A stretch of 64,000 nt of DNA. Origin: Thalassomonas haliotis (GTDB lineage: Bacteria > Pseudomonadota > Gammaproteobacteria > Enterobacterales > Alteromonadaceae). Shown here piece after piece: positions 43,096 through 53,019 of the stretch (its first letter is position 1; each line of letters begins with the position of its first letter). A model generated the notes under the pieces. It ran no database searches and was not told the origin of the DNA. It saw only the letters and a program-made list of their open reading frames with translations. The stretch lies in contig NZ_CP059693.1 of the NCBI RefSeq assembly GCF_028657945.1, positions 4,402,001 through 4,466,000 of the forward strand. The letters are read 5' to 3'. The translations under genes and the position numbers were made by a program.

Positions 43096-44769
43096 TTATT
43101 TCGCTTCGATTTTAGCCCAGGTATCCCTGAGGCCTACGGTGCGGTTAAATACCAGCTTGCCGGCAACACTGTCCTGGTTATCCAGACAGAAATAACCCTG
43201 GCGTTCAAACTGGAAAGCGACTTCCGGCTTGGCATTAACCAGGTAAGGCTCTACCTTGGCGTGTTCAATCACGTTAAGTGATTCCGGGTTCATCACGCTA
43301 TGAAAATCATCCGCCGCGCCCGGGTTAGGTACGGTAAACAGGCGGTCGTATAAACGCACTTCCGCATCCAGGGCTTCACTGGCAGAAACCCAGTGAATAA
43401 CCCCTTTCACCTTACGGCCGTCGGCAGGGTTTTTGCCTAAAGTTTCATTGTCATAACTACAATAAACCGTGGTCACCTTACCATGGTCGTCGGTTTCAAA
43501 ACGCTCGGCTTTAATCACATAAGCGCCGCGCAACCGTACTTCCTTGCCTAAAACCAGGCGTTTGTATTTCTTGTTGGCTTCTTCACGGAAATCTTCCGCT
43601 TCGATATAAAGCTCACGGGTAAAGGGAACTTCGCGGGTGCCCTGGCTTTCATCGCTGGGATGATTTTTTACCTTTAAGGTTTCCACCTTATCCTGGTCAA
43701 AGTTCTCTATGACCACTTTGATCGGGTCAAGCACTGCCATGGCGCGCGGGGCATTGTCGTTCAGATCTTCACGGATACAAGCTTCAAGTACGCTCATTTC
43801 CACCGTGTTATCCATCTTAGTGACACCGATGCGTTTGGCAAACTCACGGATAGAAGCCGGGGTATAACCGCGGCGGCGGAAAGCGGCTATGGTCGGCATG
43901 CGCGGGTCGTCCCAGCCGCTCACCAGGTTTTCTTCCACCAATGAGTTCAGCTTGCGCTTGCTCATCACGGTATATTCAAGATTCAGGCGCGAAAATTCAT
44001 ATTGTCTTGGCTGGGTTTTGATCGAAATATTATCAATCACCCAGTCGTATAAACGGCGGTTATCCTGAAACTCTAATGAACATAAAGAATGGGTGATCCC
44101 TTCAATCGCATCCGAGATACAATGGGTGAAATCATACATGGGATAGATGCACCATTTATCACCGGTTTGGTGGTGATGGGCAAACTTAACCCGGTAGATG
44201 ATCGGGTCGCGCATACACATAAAGCTCGAAGCCATATCGATTTTGGCGCGCAGTGAACACTCACCTTCTTTAAATTCGCCGTTGCGCATTTTTTCAAACA
44301 AGGCCAGGTTTTCTTCAACACTGGTATCCCGGTACGGGCTATTTTTCCCCGGCTCTTTTAACGTGCCGCGGTATTCACGGGTTTGTTCGCCATTTAAGAA
44401 ACAAACATAAGCCAGACCTTTTTCAATCAGCTCAACCGCATAACCGTGCAACTGGTCAAAATAATCGGAAGAATAATGCACATCCCCGGCCCACTGGTAA
44501 CCTAACCAGTGAACATCTTTTTCGATGGCGTGTACGTAATCGATATCTTCTTTTTCCGGGTTGGTATCATCAAACCTGAGGTTACATTGACCGTCATAGT
44601 CCTGGGCGATGCCAAAGTTTAAGCATATTGCCTTGGCATGGCCGATATGTAAATAGCCGTTCGGCTCAGGTGGAAACCGGGTTTGCACCGATGTATGCTT
44701 GCCCTGGGCAAGATCCGTGTCTATGATTTGACGAATAAAATTTGTTGGACGGCTCTCAGTTTCCGACAT
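43096..44769 (-). CDS. glnS: Glutaminyl-tRNA synthetase
   Basis: A 557-residue class I aminoacyl-tRNA synthetase that charges tRNA-Gln with glutamine. The HIGH motif is in [17 protein letters not shown] near residue 33-49, and the KMSKS-type motif is [11 protein letters not shown] near the middle. Length and the C-terminal anticodon-binding part ([16 protein letters not shown]) match E. coli GlnS. Monocistronic, with a strong terminator. Confidence 0.97.
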   Translation of the reverse strand: MSETESRPTNFIRQIIDTDLAQGKHTSVQTRFPPEPNGYLHIGHAKAICLNFGIAQDYDGQCNLRFDDTNPEKEDIDYVHAIEKDVHWLGYQWAGDVHYSSDYFDQLHGYAVELIEKGLAYVCFLNGEQTREYRGTLKEPGKNSPYRDTSVEENLALFEKMRNGEFKEGECSLRAKIDMASSFMCMRDPIIYRVKFAHHHQTGDKWCIYPMYDFTHCISDAIEGITHSLCSLEFQDNRRLYDWVIDNISIKTQPRQYEFSRLNLEYTVMSKRKLNSLVEENLVSGWDDPRMPTIAAFRRRGYTPASIREFAKRIGVTKMDNTVEMSVLEACIREDLNDNAPRAMAVLDPIKVVIENFDQDKVETLKVKNHPSDESQGTREVPFTRELYIEAEDFREEANKKYKRLVLGKEVRLRGAYVIKAERFETDDHGKVTTVYCSYDNETLGKNPADGRKVKGVIHWVSASEALDAEVRLYDRLFTVPNPGAADDFHSVMNPESLNVIEHAKVEPYLVNAKPEVAFQFERQGYFCLDNQDSVAGKLVFNRTVGLRDTWAKIEAK

Positions 44770-45054
44770 CTAGTTAACCTCTAAAATGACCTTAGGCAGA
44801 TATTGATATAAACGGGGATTATATCAAGCAATTTGGCTATACCCTAGCAAAGGGTTTAATTTTATTGAAGTGGGGATAACAATCAGCTTTTTAAAGTACC
44901 CGGATAAGAAATAATCCCGGTTATTCAACAGTATTTTTATAAAAGCTGCGAAATCCGTTATTGCCTCTTAACGGTTCCCGCTTCCTCTGCCTTGTCTACC
45001 CTAGTTAATGTTGATAACATCCGAGCGTTTCCCCTCACATTACAATAAATTATC

Positions 45055-46386
45055 ATGATGAAAAAAGGATTGTTCGCCTTATGGCTCTCCTCGGTTGGCC
45101 TGGCATTTTTACTGGGCTACAAGCTAAACCCGGCGCCCCTGGCAACAGAGCGCCCGCCGCACTTTCTCCCGGCACAGCCCCAACCGGGCGCCGCCCCTAA
45201 GCGCCCAACGCAACAGAAACAAATTGCCGGCACAGCTGTCCCGGCGAAACAAACAACAGCGGCGAACCGCCATGAAGCTGCCGAGATAAAAGATTCCCTG
45301 ACCCGGATAAAGTCCCTGCTGGGCAATAGCAATATGCTGATGGATATGGAAGGCATTGCCCAATCCTACCTGCTGGTTAAACAATTCACCGAGCAAGATG
45401 TACTCGACAGCCTGGCGCTATTACAGGGCGAGCTGGAGCAAACAGACAACATGATGCCGCTGATGCTGATCTTGGGCCACTATGGCGAATTGAACCCGCA
45501 GCAGGCAATAATATTTACCCAGGAAAACATCAGCTCTGCACAAACCAAAATGGCGGCCATGAGTTCTATTCTCGGTAACTGGTCAAAGCAAGATCCGCTG
45601 GCCGCCTATGACTGGTTTCTCGCCACCCGGGAAAACGAGTCCAGCTCAGGTTTCTTTAATACCAATTCTGTCGGCTTAATGTCTATTTTTAACGGTTTGA
45701 CCAAGCGAGATTTAGATGATGCCATCACAAAATTGACGGATATCCTGGACAACAGCAGCAATACCATGATGGCCGTTAGCGGTATTACCGCGGCATTTAC
45801 CGAAAAAGAGCAATTTATTCACTTTATTGAAAAAACCAAGGCATTTGATGACAGGCGCATTCAAGAATCGGTGCTGTCCACCTGGGCAATGAAAAACCCC
45901 AGGGATACGGTTGAGTGGCTAAACACCATAGAAAACCAGGCTGATAAAAAAGCCCTGCAGCAAGATGTCCTGAGAAACTGGATGTTCAGCCAGCCATTGG
46001 AAGCGGCGACCTGGTATATGGACCAGGCAAGTGCAAACGACAGACAGTCGGCAAGCGAGCAGATAATTACCCAATGGGGTCCAAACAACCCCAACGCCAC
46101 CTTAAACTGGCTTGAGCAACAGGCAGACATAGACAGCGAAGCATCTGCCAAAGTCCTGCTGGAGACAAGTGTTCACGAGCACCCGTTATTTGCCATCGAG
46201 CACCTTGAACGCCTGTCCAGCGATCAGGATAAACAACGCCTTTCTTTTAATATTTATCTGGCGCTTGAACGCGAAAGCAAGCAAAAGGCAGCAAACTTTG
46301 TCTCCTCATCCCCCTATAAAGAAGCATTAGAGCATGAAATCAGAGAATATCAACAAGAGCAGCTTCAACATGCAAACAGGCCCTGA
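45055..46386 (+). CDS. Membrane-anchored protein with W-x3-(D/N/Q)P helical repeats
   Basis: A 443-residue protein with an N-terminal anchor or signal (LFALWLSSVGLAFLLGYKL), a Pro/Ala/Gln-rich linker to about residue 65, then helical repeats of about 30 residues that share a Trp-x(2-4)-Pro core: NWSKQDPLAAYDWF, TWAMKNPRDTVEWL, NWMFSQPLEAATWY and QWGPNNPNATLNWL. This makes an alpha-solenoid-like periplasmic domain, likely for protein contacts. Function unknown. It is a single gene between glnS and a DUF885 lipoprotein. ATG 45058 is an alternative start. Confidence 0.7.
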   Translation: MMKKGLFALWLSSVGLAFLLGYKLNPAPLATERPPHFLPAQPQPGAAPKRPTQQKQIAGTAVPAKQTTAANRHEAAEIKDSLTRIKSLLGNSNMLMDMEGIAQSYLLVKQFTEQDVLDSLALLQGELEQTDNMMPLMLILGHYGELNPQQAIIFTQENISSAQTKMAAMSSILGNWSKQDPLAAYDWFLATRENESSSGFFNTNSVGLMSIFNGLTKRDLDDAITKLTDILDNSSNTMMAVSGITAAFTEKEQFIHFIEKTKAFDDRRIQESVLSTWAMKNPRDTVEWLNTIENQADKKALQQDVLRNWMFSQPLEAATWYMDQASANDRQSASEQIITQWGPNNPNATLNWLEQQADIDSEASAKVLLETSVHEHPLFAIEHLERLSSDQDKQRLSFNIYLALERESKQKAANFVSSSPYKEALEHEIREYQQEQLQHANRP

Positions 46387-46525
46387 TGCCTGTGTGATAA
46401 AAAAGAGATAACCCCCTGGGCTGACGTACAGAAAAACAGCCCTAAAAGTGACACTTGGGCCAAGGAGGCGACGCACTATTGTTGCACAAGTGTCCTGAAC
46501 CAGCCATTAACAATACGGGAACTAT

Positions 46526-48427
46526 ATGAATAACAATATCCGTCAGCTTATCCTCCGAAGAGCACAGCCCGACAACAGCAAGCGCGATAAAGCCACCGGC
46601 AATAAAAATGTATTGCTGCCGTTATTGTGCGCCCTGCCCCTGTTAAGCGCCTGCCAGTCGCTCCATGCGCCCGCAACGCCCGGCGCAGACACACAGGGCG
46701 CTAAAGTCCAGGCAAGTAAGCAAGTCCTTAATCAGGAAGACATTCGCCTGAACCAGTTGATGGATGAAATCTGGCAATACCGCCTTAAAGTCGACCCTTT
46801 TAAAGCCACCAAATCCGGCGACAACCGCTATAACCATTTGCTGCCGGATTTCTCCCCCGAGGCCCTGGCACAGAAAAACCAGCAATTGCTCGGCTATGTC
46901 AACCGGCTTGAAGCCCTAAACAGGCAGCAATTATCCCGGGAAAATATTATCAACCTGGATATATTGTTGCGCCAGCTCAATAACGACATCAGCTCATACC
47001 GGTTTAAAAAACATTATGTGCCTATCATGGCAGAGTCCGGCTTTCATTCTGACTTTACCTTTACCGTCAAGGGAATGCCGTTTGATAAGGCCCAGGACTA
47101 CCGTAACTACCTTAGCCGCCTTAACGGCCTGCCCCGCTATTTCAATCAGAAAATCCACTGGATGAAACAAGGACTGGCAACCGGCAGAACCTTGCCGCAG
47201 GCGGTATTATCCGGTTTTGAACAAGGCATCGCCGCTTTCATTGTCGACGATCCCGTCGCCAGCGTGTTATACGCCCCGTTGCAACGGCAGGCACCCGCAG
47301 ATCTCAGCCAACAAGCATTTGAGCAATTGCAGCAAGAGGCCAAGAGCTTGCTATCGGCGAAAGTCATTCCCGCCTATCAGGGCTTTTATGACTTTATGGT
47401 TGAAACCTACATCCCCCAGGCCCGAAAAACCGTGGGCTTAGCCGCCACACCGGGTGGCAGGGATTTTTACCAGAACCGGGTCAAGTATTACACCACCACA
47501 GATGAAAGTCCGGAGCAGATTTTCAACCTGGGCATGCAGGAAGTTAAACGCATCCGCAGCGAAATGGAAGAAATCATCCGCTCCCTCAATTTTAACGGCG
47601 ACTTTGCCGCCTTTGTTAACTTCCTGCGCACCGACCCGCAGTTTTATGCCAAAACTCCGGAAGACTTGCTCAAAGAAGCTTCCTATATCGCCAAAAAAAT
47701 GGATGCCAAACTACCGGCACTGTTTAAACATTTACCGCGTACCCCTTATGGCGTAGTGCCGGTGCCCGAACACCTGGCCCCCAAATACACCACAGGACGC
47801 TATATTGCTTCGGCCCAGGACACCCAGCCAGGGTATTACTGGGTAAATACCTATGCCCTGGATCGCCGCCCGCTTTATGTACTCGAAGCGCTGACCTTAC
47901 ATGAGGCAGTACCCGGCCATCACTTACAAAATGCCATTAACCGCGAATTAAGCAATCTGCCTCCCCACCGCCGTTACTCCTATATTTCCGCCTTTGGCGA
48001 AGGCTGGGGGTTATATTCCGAATACCTGGGACTGGAAGCGGGTTTTTATCAGGATCCCTACAGCAATTTTGGCCGCTTAACCTATGAAATGTGGCGCGCC
48101 TGCCGCCTGGTCATTGATACCGGCATCCACAGCAAAGGCTGGAGCAGACAACAGGCAATAGACTTCTTACAGCAAAATACCGCCTTATCGGTACATAATG
48201 TGATAACCGAGGTCGACCGCTACATTTCCTGGCCCGGACAGGCGCTGTCTTACAAGATGGGGGAGCTGACCATCAAACGCCTGCGCCGCGAAACCGAGCA
48301 GGCGTTAGGGGACAAGTTTGATATACGTGAATTTCACGACCAGGTACTCAAACATGGTTCAGTGCCGCTGCAAGTACTGGAGCAGCAAATCAAACATTAT
48401 GTTGAAGGGCAACAACAGGGAAGCTAA
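46526..48427 (+). CDS. DUF885-family lipoprotein, putative metallopeptidase
   Basis: A 633-residue protein with a lipoprotein signal (LPLLSAC, Cys43, after a long basic start). The DUF885 signature is LHEAVPGHHLQ, with H459-E460 and H465-H466 as likely metal ligands, then FGEGWGLYSEYLG. DUF885 proteins have a gluzincin-like fold and are predicted peptidases or carboxylic-ester hydrolases. It would be anchored in the envelope and face the periplasm. The converging gene is the PEP-CTERM protein. Confidence 0.85.
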   Translation: MNNNIRQLILRRAQPDNSKRDKATGNKNVLLPLLCALPLLSACQSLHAPATPGADTQGAKVQASKQVLNQEDIRLNQLMDEIWQYRLKVDPFKATKSGDNRYNHLLPDFSPEALAQKNQQLLGYVNRLEALNRQQLSRENIINLDILLRQLNNDISSYRFKKHYVPIMAESGFHSDFTFTVKGMPFDKAQDYRNYLSRLNGLPRYFNQKIHWMKQGLATGRTLPQAVLSGFEQGIAAFIVDDPVASVLYAPLQRQAPADLSQQAFEQLQQEAKSLLSAKVIPAYQGFYDFMVETYIPQARKTVGLAATPGGRDFYQNRVKYYTTTDESPEQIFNLGMQEVKRIRSEMEEIIRSLNFNGDFAAFVNFLRTDPQFYAKTPEDLLKEASYIAKKMDAKLPALFKHLPRTPYGVVPVPEHLAPKYTTGRYIASAQDTQPGYYWVNTYALDRRPLYVLEALTLHEAVPGHHLQNAINRELSNLPPHRRYSYISAFGEGWGLYSEYLGLEAGFYQDPYSNFGRLTYEMWRACRLVIDTGIHSKGWSRQQAIDFLQQNTALSVHNVITEVDRYISWPGQALSYKMGELTIKRLRRETEQALGDKFDIREFHDQVLKHGSVPLQVLEQQIKHYVEGQQQGS

Positions 48428-48490
48428 TGCTTTACCTTTTCACATCAGCAAAAACGGGCATCTTATCGCCTTAGTGAAAGATGACCAGAC

Positions 48491-48512
48491 AAGCCGGGTT
48501 ATAGCCCGGCTT
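48491..48512. terminator. Hairpin between converging genes
   Basis: AAGCCGGG (48491-48498) pairs with CCCGGCTT (48505-48512) over a 6-base loop. It sits between the DUF885 and PEP-CTERM genes and may end both transcripts. T-runs are weak. Confidence 0.5.
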
Positions 48513-48519
48513 AACAGCA

Positions 48520-49389
48520 CTAGCCGTTTTTATCGGCCCTAGCCTGCTTTTTACGGCGAAGGCCAATCCCCGCTAAACCTAACCCCAGCAAAGCCAGACT
48601 GGCAGGCTCAGGTACTTGCGTACCAAAGGTTACGCTGCCGATAGTTGAAGATACCGCTACTTTGCTATAAGCATCGTTCACACTGCCATGGTAAGCAACC
48701 GGGGTCAAAAACTGGCCGTTTTCCTGTAAACCCGAGGGGGCAAAGCCGGTGGATGAATTATCATTAATACATTGCTCGCTTGGCGAAAGATCGCACTCAT
48801 CTAGTGAACCTACGTAAAATGGCGACAGGGGATCGACAACCGCCTGGTATGGCGAGCTATAATAGTTTCCTTCAAAACCGGCGATACCGATCAGTTTATT
48901 GATCTCATTAATACCGCTGTTATAAACACTATGATCTGTTCCCAGTACCAGTCCGCCACCAAACATATCCAGTTGCTGCGCATAATTTTGGATCCATAAA
49001 TTCTCTGCGCCGCGGTTGCCGCTGCTGGTATAGTTACTTGAAGATGAAAGGATACGGCCATCGGCAATCAGGTTTTGCTTACTGCGGTTGTTGTACCAAT
49101 CGGCAATCCCCTGATAGTTGGCCATTTGATAAGTGTTTTTATCGGTTTTATTGGAAAGATCATAAATCCACAGCTGATCAAAGCTGTCAAAATCATCATA
49201 GGTTTGACTATTTAAAAAACGTGTTGTGACATTTACCCCGTCCAGCGAATCTATCATGCTGGCAATATCATAACCCTGGCTGCTATAACTGCCGCCGACA
49301 AAACCAAACATAATTTCACTGGCATTAACCGTTGCAGATAAACCTAAACACGTAGTGGCAAGCACTAAAGCAGATAATTTCTTGTTCAT
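48520..49389 (-). CDS. PEP-CTERM sorting-domain exported protein
   Basis: A 289-residue exported protein. ATG 49389 is chosen for its GGAG site and signal peptide (NKKLSALVLATTCLGLSATVNAS); an upstream start at 49452 is unlikely. The C-terminus has the sorting signal VPEPASLALLGLGLAGIGL followed by basic residues RRKK. Such proteins are handled by an exosortase and moved to the cell surface or matrix. The exosortase is not in the window. The middle resembles a DUF4350/ThuA-like layout but no function is assigned. Confidence 0.87.
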   Translation of the reverse strand: MNKKLSALVLATTCLGLSATVNASEIMFGFVGGSYSSQGYDIASMIDSLDGVNVTTRFLNSQTYDDFDSFDQLWIYDLSNKTDKNTYQMANYQGIADWYNNRSKQNLIADGRILSSSSNYTSSGNRGAENLWIQNYAQQLDMFGGGLVLGTDHSVYNSGINEINKLIGIAGFEGNYYSSPYQAVVDPLSPFYVGSLDECDLSPSEQCINDNSSTGFAPSGLQENGQFLTPVAYHGSVNDAYSKVAVSSTIGSVTFGTQVPEPASLALLGLGLAGIGLRRKKQARADKNG

Positions 49390-49567
49390 CAAATACTCCA
49401 TACTTATTATTAACAATTTTTTGACGTTATTGTGCAATAACACAAAAAGCAAAAATCAAACCAGAAGTTATTGATGAATGATATTCAAGGGAAAACAAAG
49501 CGATTATTGGCTACACAGATGATTAAAAACACATTTTTATAAAAGAAGGAAAATACAGATAAAGGAG

Positions 49568-49602
49568 GTCTAATTACCTCCTTCGGGCAGAGGTAATTAG
49601 AC
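49568..49602. other. Strong hairpin with an alternative inner fold
   Basis: GTCTAATTACCTC (49568-49580) pairs perfectly with GAGGTAATTAGAC (49590-49602) over a 9-base loop. The first arm can instead pair with itself as GGAGGT/ACCTCC (49564-49581), so two folds exclude each other. It lies after the leftward lipoprotein gene (stop at 49637) and about 180 bp before the PEP-CTERM start, so it may be a terminator or leader switch. Confidence 0.4.
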
Positions 49603-49636
49603 AGCACTGCCTAAAAAGTTAACTGATTGTAATAAA

Positions 49637-50164
49637 TTAACCGTCATTTTCTTCCTTGGCATAACCGTATTTCTGCGCCACGGCTTTCAGTTCGGGCCGG
49701 AAAGAGTGATGGCTTTGCCAGCCCATGTCCAGCATGCATTTTTTTTCTATATCACTTTTCGAGCCATACCTCAGGGCATTGATACGGACATCACTGGCGC
49801 TTCTCCCGGTCAGATCACCACTGCAATCGGTGCTGTGATCCACTCCCCCGGTAACCGAGCTTGACCCCGAGCCCGCCTTAACCATGTTATCACGGCTGAC
49901 ACAGCTATTATTTCCCCCGCCGCTTTTTCGAATGGCATAGGCTTCACAGTTTTTTTTCTGCTCGCGAAACCGGGTCATAATTTTCTCCCGCGCATCCAGA
50001 TAAGCCCGGCGATGGCTCAAACACTCACTATAAGTATCCCGCTCGATTTCCATGCAATATACCTGGGCGCTTTTCAGCGGGCTGGTGCTTTTACAGGCAG
50101 CAAGAAAACCGGATAATACAAAAAGTAAAATGGCAGCCACTTTGGCATTTGAACAAGCAGGCAT
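49637..50164 (-). CDS. Lipoprotein of unknown function
   Basis: A 175-residue protein with a lipoprotein signal (FVLSGFLAAC, Cys24). The mature part has six Cys in YCMEIERDTYSEC, KNCEAYA, NNSCVSR, STDCSG and KKCMLDMGW, so several disulfides are likely. A Gly/Ser-rich linker (GSGSSSVTGG) is in the middle. No family was recognised. Confidence 0.65.
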   Translation of the reverse strand: MPACSNAKVAAILLFVLSGFLAACKSTSPLKSAQVYCMEIERDTYSECLSHRRAYLDAREKIMTRFREQKKNCEAYAIRKSGGGNNSCVSRDNMVKAGSGSSSVTGGVDHSTDCSGDLTGRSASDVRINALRYGSKSDIEKKCMLDMGWQSHHSFRPELKAVAQKYGYAKEENDG

Positions 50165-50361
50165 AAGCTAAGTCCTTTATTGTCATGAATTACTTTGAGT
50201 GTAGCAGAAGCAAAAAAGGTTAAAGAAAAACAGAAAGGTATCGCGGCAAACAGAAGAATGGCCGGGTAATTAACAGGCTTATATTATTTCAATTTAAAGA
50301 CAAGAGAACATCAGGAGACAAGTATAAAATCTCCAGATGTTCCCCTTGCTATATGAGCACT

Positions 50362-50553
50362 TTAGTTATAACCAAGAATGTAATTTCCCTCGCCATCAAG
50401 CTCAACTTCTAACGCCAGCGTTGCCTTATTGGCAACACTGCTTGCCTGGTTAGTTTCGTTGATAAAAACCGGCTCGTTTATCCGGCCATGGCTTAAAACA
50501 TTATTCTCTTTTGTCAGGGTATTATCGTTTAACGGCAATATTAAATTCGACAT
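50362..50553 (-). CDS. 63-residue protein of unknown function
   Basis: A short frame starting at ATG 50553, where AAGGA lies 10 bases upstream. The peptide has an N-terminal NLILPLNDNTLTKENNVLS, is Asn-rich and ends in GEGNYILGYN. No Cys, signal or membrane span is present. A hairpin (GAACATC-A-GGAGA with its inverse, about 50306-50341) follows the stop codon. It could be a small cytoplasmic protein or a peptide precursor; no maturation genes are nearby. Confidence 0.45.
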   Translation of the reverse strand: MSNLILPLNDNTLTKENNVLSHGRINEPVFINETNQASSVANKATLALEVELDGEGNYILGYN

Positions 50554-50592
50554 ATCGATCATCCTTTTTATCTGGGGCATTGATTCCAACAA

Positions 50593-51050
50593 AGTAAATT
50601 TTACTCGATTATCCGTTGATATTTTTGATCTGGATCAGTCATCAACATCAACTTTTTACCTACTTGCTTCAGCATAACTAATGCCAGTATTTAACCTTAA
50701 GTTCTTTACGTTAAGATGATCTAATTAAGTCAATGCCACAGACCATAAAAAGTGAGACCTCAGGCGGGGAAAAATATCCGGACTCGCTGTTCACCAAAAG
50801 AAAGCATCAGCAGAAAATGAATTTATAAAATACAAATAATCAACAAGTTACAAAAGTCAGTTGTTTTTCAGATTAACTTGTCCAATTGAGGGTTTTGCGA
50901 ATACATAGAAAAAACACATAGCCTGAGCTAAACATCCGACCAGACGGAATATTTCCCGCCTTAGGACATGGCAGCAAAAAGCATTAACAGCCGATGATAA
51001 GCAGTGCACTCGATTAGAGATATTTGCCCTTTTTTGGAGAGCTTTACCGG
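50593..51050. other. Intergenic, nothing recognised
   Basis: About 460 bp of AT-rich sequence, after the start of the 63-residue gene and the end of a leftward binding-protein gene. I find no gene, repeat or clear hairpin. The promoter of the 63-residue gene should be in the first part. Confidence 0.5.
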
Positions 51051-51794
51051 CTAATTCACACCATAGCTTTTTTTAATCTCAGCTAAAACCCCGTTGTTCC
51101 TGATCTGTGCGAGTCCGAGATTAAAGTCGGTGATAATTTCCCGGCTTCTTTTATGGTTACGACCGACAGCAACATGTAAGGGTTTATCAAGAAATGCCGG
51201 TTCAACAATAGCAATTTTCCGGAGCAGAGCAGGCGCCCTGTTATTCACTGTCGCCATAAAGCCAAGATCATCCTCGATCATCACATCTATGCGTTTAGCC
51301 AGCAACATTTTTAAATTCTGCATCATATTGATCACTTCATTCCTTTGAAAGTTGTTCGCATGATCAAAGGCCTGACCGTAACTGGAGCCGCTGATAATAC
51401 CGACAACCTTATTATCTAAACTCGCAAGGTTTTTATATTCAAAAGACTCCCCTTTTCTGATAATAAACTTTAGCCGGCTGCTGGTAAAAGGCTGGGAATA
51501 CAGCAGAAACTTAGTGCGCTCCCGTGTGAGCCAGGCATTGGGTAAAATATCGTAGATACCATGTTCAACCCCGTGGATAGCCCTGGCCCAGGACGTTTTG
51601 ATCACCTTAAGCGTATAACCTTGTGTTTTAAATGCCGCCTTAACCACCTCGATACATAAACCTTTGCCGGGGTGGGAAAAATCGACATAGGGCGGCCAGT
51701 CGTCTGCGACAACGGTAATGCTTTTCTCACCAGCCAGAACCGAAGTAAGGGATGTTAACAACATCAAAGATAAAGCAAAGACAGATCTCAGCAT
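51051..51794 (-). CDS. Periplasmic solute-binding protein, family 3
   Basis: A 247-residue protein with a signal peptide (to about residue 21). It has the standard amino-acid-binding layout: ITVVADDWPPYVDF at the mature start, KGLCIEVVKAAFKTQGY, DILPNAWLTRERTKFLLYSQ, and VVGIISGSSYG. This is the clearest of the three family members here. No ABC permease lies next to it. Confidence 0.82.
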   Translation of the reverse strand: MLRSVFALSLMLLTSLTSVLAGEKSITVVADDWPPYVDFSHPGKGLCIEVVKAAFKTQGYTLKVIKTSWARAIHGVEHGIYDILPNAWLTRERTKFLLYSQPFTSSRLKFIIRKGESFEYKNLASLDNKVVGIISGSSYGQAFDHANNFQRNEVINMMQNLKMLLAKRIDVMIEDDLGFMATVNNRAPALLRKIAIVEPAFLDKPLHVAVGRNHKRSREIITDFNLGLAQIRNNGVLAEIKKSYGVN

Positions 51795-51949
51795 ACAGCG
51801 CTTATATTTATGATGAGCGGGTATAATTTAGTTTATAAATATAAGATCTTAATTACCATTGAAATATTTTCCAGATACTTCCACAACAATACTTCTGCTA
51901 AAAAACAACCCGCACCGTCAGTAATAACAACATCAAAGATATAACAAAG

Positions 51950-52001
51950 TTCAAGCTGTCGACCACATAAGCTACCGGACTCCTTTTATCGACAGCTTGA
52001 A
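51950..52001. other. Perfect 13-bp inverted repeat in an intergenic region
   Basis: TTCAAGCTGTCGA (51950-51962) pairs with TCGACAGCTTGAA (51989-52001) over a 26-base loop. The region between the leftward binding-protein gene (start 51794) and the broken gene at 52116 otherwise holds nothing I recognise. It may be an operator or mark an old insertion site. Confidence 0.4.
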
Positions 52002-52115
52002 GTTTTATACAGCACCAAGCCCCCCTTAGCTAACCCTCTGTTACGGCTGTTTTGTTGGACTTCGCGAATGAAAATCTATTAAAATTAATACGTTATTCAA
52101 TCAGAGTTAGTATGA

Positions 52116-52841
52116 ATGAAAGTTAATCTAAAAAAAAACCACAAGCATCCTTTTTGAACTGCTCACGGTTACCCTGGGGTATTTATCGCTTTAGCCATAA
52201 ATAGTTGGTATGAGTCCTATCAAAACAAACAAAAGTCCTATCAGTTATTACAGCGCATAGAACAAGAACTACTCTTCAACCAACCCAAAATAGCTGAACT
52301 GGAAGCACGTATTATTGAATCCATCACCCAGACAGAGGCTCTGAGCGATCACCTTGAGCTTACACTAGAAAAAGGCCAAGAAGAAACCGAGATTGAACGG
52401 GAAACTTTTGAAATTTTTTACCAAATTTTAAATTTTGATGTCTGGCAACTTTCACAAAGCAGAATTGAGACAAATGAATTACCGGTAGACCTGATTGCAG
52501 ATATAGGTAAAGCCTACCGCTATGCGCAAACGCTGTCTGAAAGTAACCGCCACTATATTGGTGTCTTCAGTGATTTACTTCATCAATACGAATATAAAAC
52601 CGGCACCCTGGCGAGCAAATTAGCCAATAGCGAATTAACAGAGAACAAACTAATAGCATTCAGAGTTGATATATTATTGGCCAAAGTAACCAATGAGGGC
52701 GCATTACAAGCCATCTATGAATACGCTCCGGATATAAAGCAAAAGCGTGATGTTCTTAACGCTCAAAAGGAAAAAGAAAAGCCTGCTGAGACCTTATTAA
52801 GCGAAGAAAATGTTAACCCTGAGCAAGCTCATGATTCATAA
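52116..52841 (+). pseudogene. Frameshifted gene for an N-terminally anchored coiled protein
   Basis: ATG 52116 and stop 52839-52841 are in the same frame, 242 codons apart, with a single in-frame TGA at 52155. Between, the natural reading is in another frame: KKTTSILFELLTVTLG, after which VFIALAINSWYESYQ resumes in the first frame. Two homopolymers explain this: A9 at 52130-52138 (eight would fit) and G4 near 52175 (five would fit). The restored protein has one membrane span and a helical body. It may be a real pseudogene or carry sequencing errors. It stands alone. Confidence 0.65.
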
Positions 52842-53019
52842 ACCAACAGCAAGAACTTTCAATCTGACTGAAAGCTCTTTTTGCATCAGCAAGCCCTCTT
52901 AACAGCATCTAAGCAGCAATAACGGCTATGATACTCATACGCCGTTATTTTACTCAATCCCGACAGCAATCAACAACCGCCCACCAAAGTTATAAACCCT
53001 AACTTAATGGCCAGAGCAT

